From Amycolatopsis thailandensis (lineage in GTDB: Bacteria > Actinomycetota > Actinomycetes > Mycobacteriales > Pseudonocardiaceae), in contig NZ_NMQT01000073.1 of NCBI RefSeq assembly GCF_002234405.1, forward strand, positions 124,001-188,000: a stretch of 64,000 nt of DNA, given 5' to 3'. This document shows, in pieces, positions 1 through 9,141 of the stretch. The first letter of the stretch is position 1; each line of letters begins with the position of its first letter. Under the pieces are notes generated by a model. That model was not told the DNA's origin. It worked only from the letters and a program-made list of their open reading frames with translations, and ran no database searches. A program made the position numbers and the translations under genes.

Positions 1-228
1 AGAACTATATTCTCGTGCGGCGACCTTGAGTCGCTCTGGCGTTGCGTTGAGGTCGCAAAATCGACGGTTCTCTGCGCGTAGAAATGTAATTAATTTCTTG
101 AGTGCTGCTCCCTGGATTTCCCAGCTGAAGATAAACCAGGATTTGTACTCGATCAGCCCTTCCCGCTGAACCCAAATGCGGCGTACCTCTGGCGTTGTCT
201 CGGGTAAGCCATCAATCGAATGCGTCAT
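1..228 (-). CDS. hypothetical protein, 3' end beyond window
   Basis: Reading from the ATG at 228 toward position 1 gives 76 codons without a stop, so the gene continues past the left edge. The peptide starts MTHSIDGLPETTPEVRRIWV and has an aromatic middle (YKSWFIFSWE). I do not recognise the family. It lies 57 bp downstream of the PfkB-like gene on the same strand and shares its roughly 50 % GC, so the two are probably co-transcribed. The ribosome binding site before the ATG is weak. Confidence 0.55.
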   Translation of the reverse strand, partial: MTHSIDGLPETTPEVRRIWVQREGLIEYKSWFIFSWEIQGAALKKLITFLRAENRRFCDLNATPERLKVAAREYSS

Positions 229-285
229 TGTTACCAACTCTGTGCTAGATTTGATAGTCATTTGACAAATTCTTTCTGCTTGGTT

Positions 286-1299
286 CTAATGTTTCCATTG
301 CGACAGGATGAACTTGTACTCGCTTCCGGATATCTCGCTTCCAGACGGGTATCCTCCAGCGCGAATCGCTGGTCCGGAGTCGGTTTCCTTCAGTGGGCCA
401 TCGGGCGAGTAGATAATTGAATACTCGATACTGAGTGATCCGAATCTAATCACGACCCAATGTTGCTCTGCTAAGTGTGGCTTCAGGAGATTGTAAAGGC
501 GCTCGGCCTCCTGGTGGCTTTCGGTGGGATGGCAATTAGTGCCGAACATTTGAGCCAGTGTGCCCAGTTCCACGGTTACCAGGTTCGCTCCGAAGAGAAG
601 TCGAAGTACTTCATCTCTGTCGGCGTGGTCGATTATGTTATGGGGAACCACGTCTATGGCCAGCAGGCAACCTGCGCTTCGAGCAGCTTGTGCTACTAGA
701 TGTGCTGATGTGGACGAATCTGGAGAAGCCAGTAACAGGCAATCCATGGTCAGCATGTCGGATCCAAGGGCCGACGGAAGGTTTTCATGGATCCAGTCCG
801 GATCCATTGACAAGTATGGAGACCTTGGGCTGGCTACGGAAAAACGACTTTTCGAAGCAGGGGTTTCGGAATCGCAGAATAGAGCGATAGTTGTTCCATT
901 TGGGGTATCAACTTCTTGAAGAGTCGAACTGGTTGCTGCCTCGTTCACGGCCAGCCGAAGGTTGTCTGAATAGCTGTCCATGCCGAGAGCGGAGACTACG
1001 TGTCTCGAATTGAAGTAAGGAGCAAACGCTCGACACATCGATAGTGCTGTCCCGCCAGGGGTGATCGAAACTTCTCTGTAGGCCGTGTATTGAGAGCACG
1101 CGGGCCCGAAATCGTAACTGCCAAGTTGGACATTCACGTCGACCCGAAGGTCGCCAACGATGGTAATCGAGAACTTGGGCCCCGCTGACTTGCCCGCCAA
1201 GGTCGAGTCGGTCGGGGACTGCGACAAAGGGGTTGGGTCAGGTGACGCTGGGGTGTCATGCAGTCTCCATCTCATAGGCCGGTTGTCGACGTTGGGCAT
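286..1299 (-). CDS. PfkB/ribokinase-fold sugar kinase-like protein lacking the GAGD motif
   Basis: A 337-residue protein. About 40 polar residues precede a ribokinase-type N-terminus: the strand ITIVGDLRVDVNV (about residues 45-57), a GG motif in SITPGGTALSMCRAFA (about 78-93) and VVSALGMDSYSDN, the usual PfkB substrate-binding half. The family normally ends with a D-x-GAGD anion hole and catalytic Asp plus about 60 more residues. Here the chain stops after RAGGYPSGSEISGSEYKFIL with no GAGD, so catalysis is doubtful; it may be a decayed kinase or a binding protein. GC is about 50 %, unlike the neighbouring chromosome. It starts 7 bp after the stop of the upstream minus-strand gene. Fold call moderate, function unknown. 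Confidence 0.7.
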   Translation of the reverse strand: MPNVDNRPMRWRLHDTPASPDPTPLSQSPTDSTLAGKSAGPKFSITIVGDLRVDVNVQLGSYDFGPACSQYTAYREVSITPGGTALSMCRAFAPYFNSRHVVSALGMDSYSDNLRLAVNEAATSSTLQEVDTPNGTTIALFCDSETPASKSRFSVASPRSPYLSMDPDWIHENLPSALGSDMLTMDCLLLASPDSSTSAHLVAQAARSAGCLLAIDVVPHNIIDHADRDEVLRLLFGANLVTVELGTLAQMFGTNCHPTESHQEAERLYNLLKPHLAEQHWVVIRFGSLSIEYSIIYSPDGPLKETDSGPAIRAGGYPSGSEISGSEYKFILSQWKH

Positions 1300-1306
1300 T
1301 TACCTG

Positions 1307-1744
1307 TTATCCTTTGACGTGTTTTAGACCAGCTGCAAGCCTTTGTGATGTATCGTCAATAGTGACCTTATTTTGGTTGAGCAAGTTTGCTGACAGTGCT
1401 CCGAATTTGGTCTGGCTATTACCGGGTTTTTGAACGATATCGCTCTGGTTGGCAGGAATCAGTCCTGGCGAGAGTTCGGAGATCATCAGACTCGGATGCC
1501 TGATGATCATTTTTTCGTACCCCGCACCCTCGGTCCTTCCCGGTTTGAGGCCTGCTCGTTTCAACACTGTCACTGTGTGCCGTTCGTAGAACCATAGCGG
1601 ACCTGGTGTTGCCAGACGGACACGCAGGTCTGACAACTTCGCGACGTGGGTTCGAGTAGGTATCACGGAGAGTCCGTATTGGCGTGACCTGTCACCCGTT
1701 CGGTTTGCGTATTCGCGCGATATGCTAAACGGGTTGCACTGCAT
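1307..1744 (-). CDS. hypothetical protein, first gene of the low-GC run
   Basis: A 145-residue basic protein if started at the ATG at 1744 (MQCNPFSISREYANRTGDRS). An alternative ATG at 1846, with a GAGTGG-like element before it, would add 34 residues that also look coding, so the start is uncertain. The body contains GLSVIPTRTHVAKLSDLRVR and LWFYERHTVTVLKRAGLK; no family recognised. The stop is 7 bp before the PfkB-like start, which supports one transcript for both. Confidence 0.5.
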   Translation of the reverse strand: MQCNPFSISREYANRTGDRSRQYGLSVIPTRTHVAKLSDLRVRLATPGPLWFYERHTVTVLKRAGLKPGRTEGAGYEKMIIRHPSLMISELSPGLIPANQSDIVQKPGNSQTKFGALSANLLNQNKVTIDDTSQRLAAGLKHVKG

Positions 1745-2869
1745 GTAGTTGATTGGCGTTATCTCAAAGCGGCTCGGTTGGCGCTTCTCGGCGACTTGGC
1801 AAGGGTGTACCTGCGCTTGGGCGCCGCGTTGATCCGTCTGTGTCATACCACTCATCCAAATGGGTTGGTATCTCAACCGCCGCGGCAGGCAGCGGCCGCC
1901 CGACCGATTCCCCCGCATCGAAGTCCAGGACGGCAGCACGACCGTGTCCGCTGGACTGTGTCGCACACACCGAATTCCGTTGGCTCACCTGGCGAACCAT
2001 CTCCTTGGAGGAAACTGCCTGATGGCTCGAAGCGGCCAAGTCATCAGTGGAAACCAACTCCGCTCGGATGGGGACAACCGAGATCGGGCAGGCGGGCCGA
2101 GTGCGGCATGGGACCGATCCGGCTGTGGAGCGCCGCTGACGAACCCTGTCTTCTGAAGGTCCTACTGCTGGTCTCACTCGTTCTGGTAGCCGTCATGCCC
2201 GCCATATCGATCATGCGGTATGTCTGATTTCAGGTGCCGATTCGGTATTTTTCTCATCTGGGTTGTCGGCGTGAGTGTGGGGTCGACGGTGTTGTCGTTC
2301 GGGGTGCGGTCGGCGTTTCATGGGGGTGGTGTGGTTCGGGTCTGGCTGGACTCAAGGTGCGGGATCGTGTTTCTCGGGGGTCATTTTCGGGGGATGCCGC
2401 TGCTCGTACCTCTCGCCGGGGAAGCCAGGTGCTGTCCGTGCTGCGCGAGGGCCAGTTCCGAAGGAGACCGGAAACCTGGCTACGGCTGCTTTCTGGATGA
2501 GTCCTCACAAGTGGATCTGCCGCGATACCACTGGAGGACTATCTTCGAAATTTTTCGCGCTGCCGGCCGCCCGGCAGCCGTCGCGACATCGAGACGAGGT
2601 CGCTGTCATGGACCACGGCGGCGCGAGGGCGACGGTGCAGAAACCCAGTGCGCGGCACGCCGCCACCTCCTCCATGCCGACGAACTTGTCGACTGTCCCG
2701 AACGGCAAGCTCGCTCACGGCCAAGTCGTGTCGGGACCAGCCGGACATGGTCAGCAGCACCGGTGTAGCGCACGCACATCCGACCACTTTTTTGCTGTCC
2801 GCAGGGGGCTGAGCGCAACGTCGACGGGAGAAGCAGCCGCTGCCGCGGCACGAGACAACTATTGGATAG
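1745..2869. other. about 1.1 kb without a convincing gene
   Basis: Open frames occur on both strands, but none has a good ribosome binding site together with actinomycete codon bias. Plus-strand bases from about 2265 to 2410 are strongly G/T rich. A minus-strand frame (2177-1764) and a plus-strand frame ending in a hydrophobic stretch (1778-2227) were considered and not accepted. The segment probably carries the promoter of the minus-strand run, the promoter of the glycosyltransferase near its right end, and decayed sequence. Confidence 0.5.
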
Positions 2870-4009
2870 ATGGCTACTCTGATCAATGTGCGCATCCTCT
2901 TCTCAAGTGTTCCGCAGCACGGTCACCTGCTGCCGCTGCTCCCGCTCGCGCGGGCCTTCCGGGATCGTGGCCACAACGTGGCTGTGCTGACCGCGGCCGG
3001 AATGGCGCCGGTGCTCGCGCCGCAGGGTCTCGACCTGCTGGCCGCCGGTCCGTTGCCGGACGTGCTGTTCGCCGAGGTCGCGCGGCGTACCGGGGCCGAC
3101 CCGGCGATGAACCCCACGCCCGACTCGGTGGCCGAGTTCTTCGCGGGCACCCGTGTCGACCTGACCGCGGACGAGGCGCTCGCCGTCACCGCGGACTTCC
3201 GGCCGGACCTCGTCGTGTCCGAACTGTGCGACTACGTGGGGCCCCTGGTGGCGGCTTCGACGGACACGCCGGTCGCGACCCTGGCCTTCGGGCCGCCGCT
3301 GCCGCCGCCGTTCACCGACGCGATGGCCGCCATGGCTCGCTCGCGGCACGAGGAGCGTGGATTGCCGTGGCGGCCCGGCAAGTGGTTGCTGGACACGTGG
3401 CCCGCGTCGATGCGCGCCGAGGAATGGCGGCAGCCGGAGGGATGGCTGCCGTTGCGGCCCGAAGCGTTCCGGGAGCCGGGTGCCGAATCGGCGAAACTCG
3501 CTCCGTCGGAGCGGCCCCGGGTGCTGGTGACGTTCGGGACCTTCTTCAGCCAGCCCGACCAGCTCAGCCCGTTGCTGCGCTCACTGTCCACTTTGGACGT
3601 CGAGATCGTGGTGACGCTCGGGCTCGCCGCACGGCCCGAGGAGTTCGACGTCGACCCCTCGCGGATCACGTTCGTCGGCTTCACGCCGATGGACGACCTG
3701 CTCGACGGCGCCGACGTGGTGGTGACGCACGGAGGGGCGGGCACGACGTCCGCCGTCTTGTCGAAAGGTGTGCCGCTGGTCGTCCTGCCGCAGGGCGCCG
3801 ACCAGTTCTTCCAGGCCGAGCGGGTGGCCGCCGCCGGTGCGGGGATCGCCCTTCTTCCGCCGTCGCAGACGCCGGAGGCGACGGTGGCCGCGGTCCGCAC
3901 GGCGCTGGAGGACGTGGACGTCCGCGAGTCCGTGCGGATGATCGCCAAGGAGATCGCCGCCATGCCCGCCGCGCCCGACGTCGCCGCGACGCTGGAAGCG
4001 AAGCCATGA
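2870..4009 (+). CDS. GT1-family (MGT/UGT type) glycosyltransferase
   Basis: Family-1 GT-B glycosyltransferase, 379 residues, near the usual 380-420. The N-terminal domain has the acceptor-side HGH motif with His17 at the usual catalytic-base position; the C-terminal nucleotide-sugar domain has THGGAGTTSAVLSKGVPLV starting near His287, followed by LPQGADQF. Such enzymes transfer sugar from UDP- or dTDP-sugars to macrolides, flavonoids or other small molecules; the acceptor cannot be told from sequence. The stop overlaps the start of the TetR gene (ATGA), so the regulator may control this enzyme. A GTG at 2888 is an alternative start. Confidence 0.88.
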   Translation: MATLINVRILFSSVPQHGHLLPLLPLARAFRDRGHNVAVLTAAGMAPVLAPQGLDLLAAGPLPDVLFAEVARRTGADPAMNPTPDSVAEFFAGTRVDLTADEALAVTADFRPDLVVSELCDYVGPLVAASTDTPVATLAFGPPLPPPFTDAMAAMARSRHEERGLPWRPGKWLLDTWPASMRAEEWRQPEGWLPLRPEAFREPGAESAKLAPSERPRVLVTFGTFFSQPDQLSPLLRSLSTLDVEIVVTLGLAARPEEFDVDPSRITFVGFTPMDDLLDGADVVVTHGGAGTTSAVLSKGVPLVVLPQGADQFFQAERVAAAGAGIALLPPSQTPEATVAAVRTALEDVDVRESVRMIAKEIAAMPAAPDVAATLEAKP

Positions 4010-4611
4010 CCAGGCCGTACCACTCGCCGCGCCGCGTGCGGGAGGCCGCCGAGACCCGGCGGGACATCCTGCGCGCGGCCACGGACTTGTTCTCCGCCAA
4101 CGGGTACGCCCGGGTCACGGTCGCCGATATCGCCAAAAGGGCAGGCGTCGCGCCGCCGACGGTGTACGCGAGCGCGGGAAGCAAGTCCGAAATGCTGCAC
4201 CGCATCATCAGTGAGTCGGTCGAGCGGACCGACGCCGCCACCGTCGTCGAAGCCGTCGGGCGGACCGACAGCCTCGCGACGGCGTTGACGCTGGTGGCGA
4301 ACGGCACCCGGCTGGGCAACGAGAATTCCCAGCAGGTCATCGAGATCCTCTTCGCGGCGCTGCCGGTGCACGAGGACGGCGAGCAGCTCTGGCGGCAGAG
4401 TACGGCCCAGTACCGGCAGGCACTCACCGCCATCGCCGAAAGCTTGCGGGACAAGGGCTTCCTGACGGCGGAAGTCTCCTACACGACCGACGTGCTGTGG
4501 TTCTGCTTCGGTTTCAACGCGTGGCGGACCCTGGTCAGGGAGTGCGGCTGGAGCTGGGACGACAGCGAGCGGTGGCTGGCCAGGCAAGCCATCACGATTT
4601 TCGCCGGCTGA
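4006..4611 (+). CDS. TetR/AcrR family transcriptional regulator
   Basis: 201 residues, typical length. An N-terminal TetR helix-turn-helix spans about residues 15-62 (ETRRDILRAATDLFSANGY, then VTVADIAKRAGVAPPTVYA); an all-alpha ligand/dimer domain follows. The ATG overlaps the stop of the glycosyltransferase gene by four bases, so translation is coupled. It probably senses a toxic small molecule that the transferase modifies (inference). The frame is open far upstream of this ATG, but that part is a shadow of the transferase gene. It ends 7 bp before the convergent CHAT gene. Confidence 0.9.
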   Translation: MTRPYHSPRRVREAAETRRDILRAATDLFSANGYARVTVADIAKRAGVAPPTVYASAGSKSEMLHRIISESVERTDAATVVEAVGRTDSLATALTLVANGTRLGNENSQQVIEILFAALPVHEDGEQLWRQSTAQYRQALTAIAESLRDKGFLTAEVSYTTDVLWFCFGFNAWRTLVRECGWSWDDSERWLARQAITIFAG

Positions 4612-4618
4612 AGCACGG

Positions 4619-7600
4619 TCAGGGACCGTTGTGGATGAGCGAAGCCCACAGATCCGGCCGATCCGGGTGAGCGGCGCGCAGGTCCAGGGTGGCTTGCCGG
4701 ACGGCGTGGGCGGCGGAGTCGGCGGAAGGCTTTCCGTCCAGGTGCCGGTAGATCTCGCGCGCGGTGGTGGCCGCGATGTCGTCGGCGATCGGCCACAGGG
4801 TGGCGATGACGTGGCGGAAGCCCGCCAGCTGGAACGCCGACGCCAGGTGCAGCGACTCGTCGGCTTGAGCGATGCCCGGATTCGCGGTCGAGCAGGCGGA
4901 CAGGTAGGCGAGTTCGGCGTCGGCCAGCCGGAGACGGCTGATCTCGGACAGGGTCAGGACTTCGTCGTGGAGCTGGATTCCACTGCGGGAAGGGACGATC
5001 AGGTCGGCGTCCGCGTGACAGGCGAAATGGGCCCACGTCGCCGCGCTCAATTGGGCGAGGACGGCGTCGGCCGTGGCGTTCTCGTCGATCAGCAGCGGCA
5101 GGCCGGGGTGGGCGCTGTGAAGGTGTTCCGCTTCGCCGACGGTGGCCGGTAGCGGAGACGCGCCCGGCGCATCGCGGACGGCGACGGTCAGTTGCCTGCG
5201 TTCGGTCGACGGCGGACGGGATCGGGCGTGGGACAACGTGCGCAGGGTCGCCGTATAGGAGGAGACCACGGCGTCCAGCGCGCCCGGTTCGCCGGGACGC
5301 CCGGCGGCGTGCCACGGGAACAGGCCGAGCAGATCGGTCGGCATCCACCACACCCGTCGCGTGGCGGGTAAAGCGGTCAGGATCGGGGCGACGGCGACTT
5401 CCCACAGCCAGCCGAGTATTTCCGGGATGACCCGCCGCTGGTGCAGGACGGCGGCGAACCCGCTTCGCTGGTTGACGTCGATGAGGTGCTGGACCCGCTC
5501 GTGCAGTCCGGCGCCGCCGAGGCCGGGCAGGCGGACGAGGATCGGGTCGCCGGTGGCCGTGACGATGATCGCTTCGCCCTGGTGGAGGTTCGTGTTGACC
5601 AGGACCACCGCGCCATCGGCCGCCGCCGTCCGCAGTTCGGGGAACGCCGGTGTCGCGAGGGAATCGGTGCCGAGTTCGGCGACCAGCAGGATGCCCCGCC
5701 CTCGCTCGGCCGCCTCGACCGCACCCGCCGGATCGTCGAAGGCGCAGTGCGCGGCGATGCTTTCCCGCACCAGCCCCGTGTACTGGCCTATCCGGTATTC
5801 GCGGTCGCGCCAGTCCGCGCCCGACGGCGGCAGCGACGACAACAGCGCGGCGGCCGAGTCCAGCAGCGCCGCGGCCCGGCGGTGGTCACCGAGCACCGTC
5901 GCCACCCGGCCCGCCACGTGATACGAGCGCACCCGCTGCGTCGCCGAAGCCGTGGCGGCCGATTCCACGATCACGTCGATGAGGGGATCGAGACGGCCCT
6001 CGTCCACGGGACGGCCCGTGGTGTCGGCGAACTGGTGGTGCGCTTGGCCGAGGTTCGCGGACATCATGGCCAGTTCGGGGTGATCGGTCGGCAAGGACGC
6101 CAGCGCCTGCTCCTGGAACTCGATGCCGCGTCGCATGTCCGCCACGTCGGCGGAATGCCGGTACCGCAGTTGGTAGACGGTGTTGAGCTCGGACAGGCAC
6201 CGATGCCGGGTGGGGTGATCGGCGGGCAGCGTGTCCAGTGCCAGATGGGCGAGTTCGATCGCCCGGTTCAGGTTGGCGACGTCGCCGTGGTGGTTGTACT
6301 GGTCCCGGTACGCGGCGGACACCGTCCGGACGGTGACGATCCGCGTCGGGTCTTCGGCGGGAATGGCGGCCAGCGCCCGCTCACCCAGTTCGATGGCGTG
6401 CGCGCGGTCGGCGGACGCCTCGGTGTGCTCCGCCCGGCTCCGATAGGCGACGCAGAGATTGGACAGCGACGTGACGCGGGTCGGATGCCCCTCGGGCAGC
6501 AGCGCGAGTGCTTCCTCGTCGACGTCGATGGCCTGCTGGAGATCCGAGAGCAGGCCGGTGTGCCCGTAGAGTCGTTGCAGCGCGGGGCTGAGATTGCCCA
6601 GCGCGCTCGCGCGGTCCGGGGAACCGGCCGGACTCGCCGCCACCGCCAGCCTGCCGTAGTCGATCGCGCGCCGCAGCTGGGCCAGGTCCTGCGTCGCCTC
6701 GTACAGATAGCGACAGGCCAGGTTGAGCATGGACGCCGGCATACCGCGCCGCATGTCGCCGTCGGGCAGCGATGCCAGCGCGCGCTCACCCGACTTCACG
6801 GCACGGCGCAGATCGGCGACGTCGCCGAGCCGCTGGAATCGCTCGCGGTACAGCACGCACAGGTCGGTCAGCGGCTTGAACAGGCCCGGGTCCGCCGCGT
6901 CCGCCCGCTCCTCGAGGTCGATCGCGTGCCGCAGATCGGCGACCTCGCCCAGGCGCTCGTACCGGCGGAAGTGGATCGCGCCGACCCGGGCGAGACTGCT
7001 CGCGTGCTCCGGGTCCCCGGCGGGCGTCCGGGCCAAGACCCGCTCGGCGCAGTCGATCGCGGCGCTCAGGTCGCCGAGGTCGCCGGTCCTGATCGACCGC
7101 TCGCAATAGGTGTCGGCGAGATTGGACAGGCACGCCACGCCCTGGGGGTCGTCGGCGGGACACGAGGCCACCGCCGTCGTGGTCAGTTCGATCGAGCGGG
7201 TCAGATCCGGGATCGCGTCGGTCCGTCCGTAGCGGGCGCGATACGCCACTCCGAGATTCGACAGGATTCCCGCGAGTTCCTGGTGATCCGCGGGGAGGAA
7301 CCGGATCGCGCGTTCCCCGGTCTCGATGGCGTGCTCCAGATCGTCCACCTGGTGGGTGCGCCGGTAACGCCACTGATAGCCCACGATGAGCAGCGCGATC
7401 CGGCTGGCGGCGCGAGGGTCTTCGGTCCCGGCGACCGCCGCCGACAGCAGCATGATCCCGGCGTCCAAAAGCCGCGGCTCGGGATCACGTGACCCGGCGA
7501 GCAGCAGGTCGCGGCCGATCTCGGACTGGGAGTCCGCCTCGGCGGCCGGGCCGATGAGCGCCCGCACCGGCTCGGGCAGCGCGGCCGGCCGGTCCGCCAC

Positions 7601-7855
7601 CCGGGTGAGGAAAGTGAGAGACCTGGCCAATTCCGGGTATTTGCCGTCCGTGGTCAGCACGGAGCAACGGAAGAAATGCCACCAGCCGAGCACTTGGCAC
7701 GCGGCTGTCCCGAGATCGTCGCCGGACAGCGCTATCGGCGCCAAGGCGTCCGCGTCGGCCGTCGCCGCCGCCGTGAACAACTTTTCCGGCTCGCGCGAGC
7801 GTTGGAATTCGGCCAACCGTGCGGACAAACGATTCAACGCCTCATAATGTGCCAC
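4619..7855 (-). CDS. TPR-repeat CHAT-domain protein
   Basis: About 1078 residues from a GTG at 7855; the frame is open to 8167, but that part overlaps the divergent gene at 7901 and looks non-coding. The first two thirds are tandem tetratricopeptide repeats with a recurring pattern (HAIELGERALAAIPAEDPTR and variants). The C-terminus is a CHAT domain, a caspase-like cysteine protease fold, with the His-Cys dyad at His947 (HFACHAD) and Cys988 (LSACSTA). CHAT-TPR proteins act as effectors or adaptors in bacterial NTP-dependent conflict and signalling systems. The neighbouring divergent genes (Cys-motif protein, membrane protein) suggest a cassette. The exact start is uncertain. Confidence 0.88.
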   Translation of the reverse strand: MAHYEALNRLSARLAEFQRSREPEKLFTAAATADADALAPIALSGDDLGTAACQVLGWWHFFRCSVLTTDGKYPELARSLTFLTRVADRPAALPEPVRALIGPAAEADSQSEIGRDLLLAGSRDPEPRLLDAGIMLLSAAVAGTEDPRAASRIALLIVGYQWRYRRTHQVDDLEHAIETGERAIRFLPADHQELAGILSNLGVAYRARYGRTDAIPDLTRSIELTTTAVASCPADDPQGVACLSNLADTYCERSIRTGDLGDLSAAIDCAERVLARTPAGDPEHASSLARVGAIHFRRYERLGEVADLRHAIDLEERADAADPGLFKPLTDLCVLYRERFQRLGDVADLRRAVKSGERALASLPDGDMRRGMPASMLNLACRYLYEATQDLAQLRRAIDYGRLAVAASPAGSPDRASALGNLSPALQRLYGHTGLLSDLQQAIDVDEEALALLPEGHPTRVTSLSNLCVAYRSRAEHTEASADRAHAIELGERALAAIPAEDPTRIVTVRTVSAAYRDQYNHHGDVANLNRAIELAHLALDTLPADHPTRHRCLSELNTVYQLRYRHSADVADMRRGIEFQEQALASLPTDHPELAMMSANLGQAHHQFADTTGRPVDEGRLDPLIDVIVESAATASATQRVRSYHVAGRVATVLGDHRRAAALLDSAAALLSSLPPSGADWRDREYRIGQYTGLVRESIAAHCAFDDPAGAVEAAERGRGILLVAELGTDSLATPAFPELRTAAADGAVVLVNTNLHQGEAIIVTATGDPILVRLPGLGGAGLHERVQHLIDVNQRSGFAAVLHQRRVIPEILGWLWEVAVAPILTALPATRRVWWMPTDLLGLFPWHAAGRPGEPGALDAVVSSYTATLRTLSHARSRPPSTERRQLTVAVRDAPGASPLPATVGEAEHLHSAHPGLPLLIDENATADAVLAQLSAATWAHFACHADADLIVPSRSGIQLHDEVLTLSEISRLRLADAELAYLSACSTANPGIAQADESLHLASAFQLAGFRHVIATLWPIADDIAATTAREIYRHLDGKPSADSAAHAVRQATLDLRAAHPDRPDLWASLIHNGP

Positions 7856-7900
7856 CAGCCGATACCGTACCCAACACGGGAGAGAACGGGGTAGAACCGG

Positions 7901-8251
7901 ATGGACGACGCCGAACGGCAAGTGGTGGCACGGTTCTGCCTCGATCTGCCGAATCTGCGCGCCGAGGTCGCGCGGCTCGACGAAACGAAGCTCGCGCAAT
8001 TGACCCGGATAGAGCGGGCCGCGGCCGAAGGGCGCCCTATTTCCGGCCTGCTCAGCCGGTATTTCGGTATCGACCCGGCCACCGGAAACCGTTCGCTGCA
8101 CGGCGGACTGCCCGGCTCCGGCACCGGACGGGCCCACGAAGAACTGTTCGGCTGCCCGCAAGGCCATTGTTCGCGTGAGGAACGGCCGATTCCCGCCGGA
8201 CCGGTGCCCCGATGCGGGCTGACCGACTCGGCGATGAAGCGGCTTCGATGA
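7901..8251 (+). CDS. small protein with C-terminal CPxGHC motif
   Basis: 116 residues. The N-terminal half is helical (MDDAERQVVARFCLDLPNLR) and the C-terminus holds a Cys/His cluster, GCPQGHCSREERPIPAGPVP followed by RCGLTDS, which could bind zinc. Comparable short proteins often stand beside CHAT or other conflict-system genes in actinomycetes (from memory). It is divergent from the CHAT gene across about 45 bp and overlaps the next gene by ATGA, so it is co-translated with the membrane protein. No enzymatic motif seen. Confidence 0.75.
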   Translation: MDDAERQVVARFCLDLPNLRAEVARLDETKLAQLTRIERAAAEGRPISGLLSRYFGIDPATGNRSLHGGLPGSGTGRAHEELFGCPQGHCSREERPIPAGPVPRCGLTDSAMKRLR

Positions 8252-9141
8252 GCGACTTCTTCAAAGAACTGGCGAAAACCCTCGCGCAGCGGTGGGTCGG
8301 GCTGCTGTTGGTCCCCGGCGCGCTGTTCGTGGTGGGTGCGCTCGTCGGTGTCCGGCTCGGGCACGCGCACGCACTGGATCTTTCGATGGCGTCGCAGGCG
8401 TTCACGGCGGCGGCGACGTCCGTCGCGGGCCGGGCGGGCACCGTGCAGGCGGTCGTGTTGGTCGTGGCGCTGCTCGCGTCGGCCGGTGTCGGTCTGCTGG
8501 TCCAGGCCATGGCGGGGGTCACCCGTGGACTGTGGCTGGGGCAGTGGCCGGGAGCGATCCTGACGGCCCGGCGCGTCCGGAAATGGGAACAGCGCCTGCG
8601 GTACCGGCAGAAGCTGGAGGCGGCGGAACCGGCGGCGTCCCGGAGTGCCTCGGCGCAGGACAAGATCGATCGTGCCACCGCGCGGATGAACGCGGTCGCG
8701 ATGGCGCGGCCGGGGAGGCCGACCTGGATGGGCGACCGGATCCACGCCGTGGAGGCGATCGCGGCCGGACGCTATGGCCTGGATCTCCCGTTCGCGTGGC
8801 CCCGGCTGTGGCTCACCATGCCGGAGACCGCGCGGGCCGAGATCTCCGCCGCCAACGGGGCGTTCGCGGCGGCGGTCACGGTCGCCAGCTGGGCCTGGCC
8901 GACGCTGCTGCTCGGCGCGTTCTGGTGGCCCGCGATCGTGGTGGCGGTGGTGATCGGAACGACGGGCTGGGTCCGCGGCCGGGCCGCGATCACAGATCTG
9001 ACCGCGCTCGCCGAATCCGCGCTCGACCTCTACGGCTGCGCGCTGGCGACCGCTGTCGGTGTCGAGACCCAGCGGACCGCCGGGCCGATGGAGGTCGACG
9101 AGGGCGCGCAGGTGACCGCGATCTTCCGCAAGGGGCGATGA
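8248..9141 (+). CDS. multi-pass membrane protein of the CHAT cassette
   Basis: 297 residues starting at the ATG that overlaps the upstream stop. Hydrophobic segments near residues 17-35 (VGLLLVPGALFVVGALVG), 65-85, 200-218 and 222-240 predict about four membrane spans around a charged cytoplasmic loop (RRVRKWEQRLRYRQKLEAAE). No domain recognised. Position between the Cys-motif gene and the LuxR-type regulator, with four-base overlaps on both sides, points to one operon and possibly a membrane effector or anchor for the CHAT system (inference). Confidence 0.78.
   Translation: MSDFFKELAKTLAQRWVGLLLVPGALFVVGALVGVRLGHAHALDLSMASQAFTAAATSVAGRAGTVQAVVLVVALLASAGVGLLVQAMAGVTRGLWLGQWPGAILTARRVRKWEQRLRYRQKLEAAEPAASRSASAQDKIDRATARMNAVAMARPGRPTWMGDRIHAVEAIAAGRYGLDLPFAWPRLWLTMPETARAEISAANGAFAAAVTVASWAWPTLLLGAFWWPAIVVAVVIGTTGWVRGRAAITDLTALAESALDLYGCALATAVGVETQRTAGPMEVDEGAQVTAIFRKGR

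Noticed and set aside
2220-2768. 182-codon plus-strand frame with hydrophobic start
   Set aside because: G/T-skewed region, no ribosome binding site, low-complexity composition.
2275-4611. 778-codon plus-strand frame
   Set aside because: Only its last 201 codons are real (TetR gene); the rest lies antisense or out of frame to the glycosyltransferase and is Arg/Gly/Ala-rich shadow.
5441-7492. 683-codon frame opposite the CHAT-TPR gene
   Set aside because: Antisense shadow typical of GC-rich DNA; no domain and wrong codon bias.
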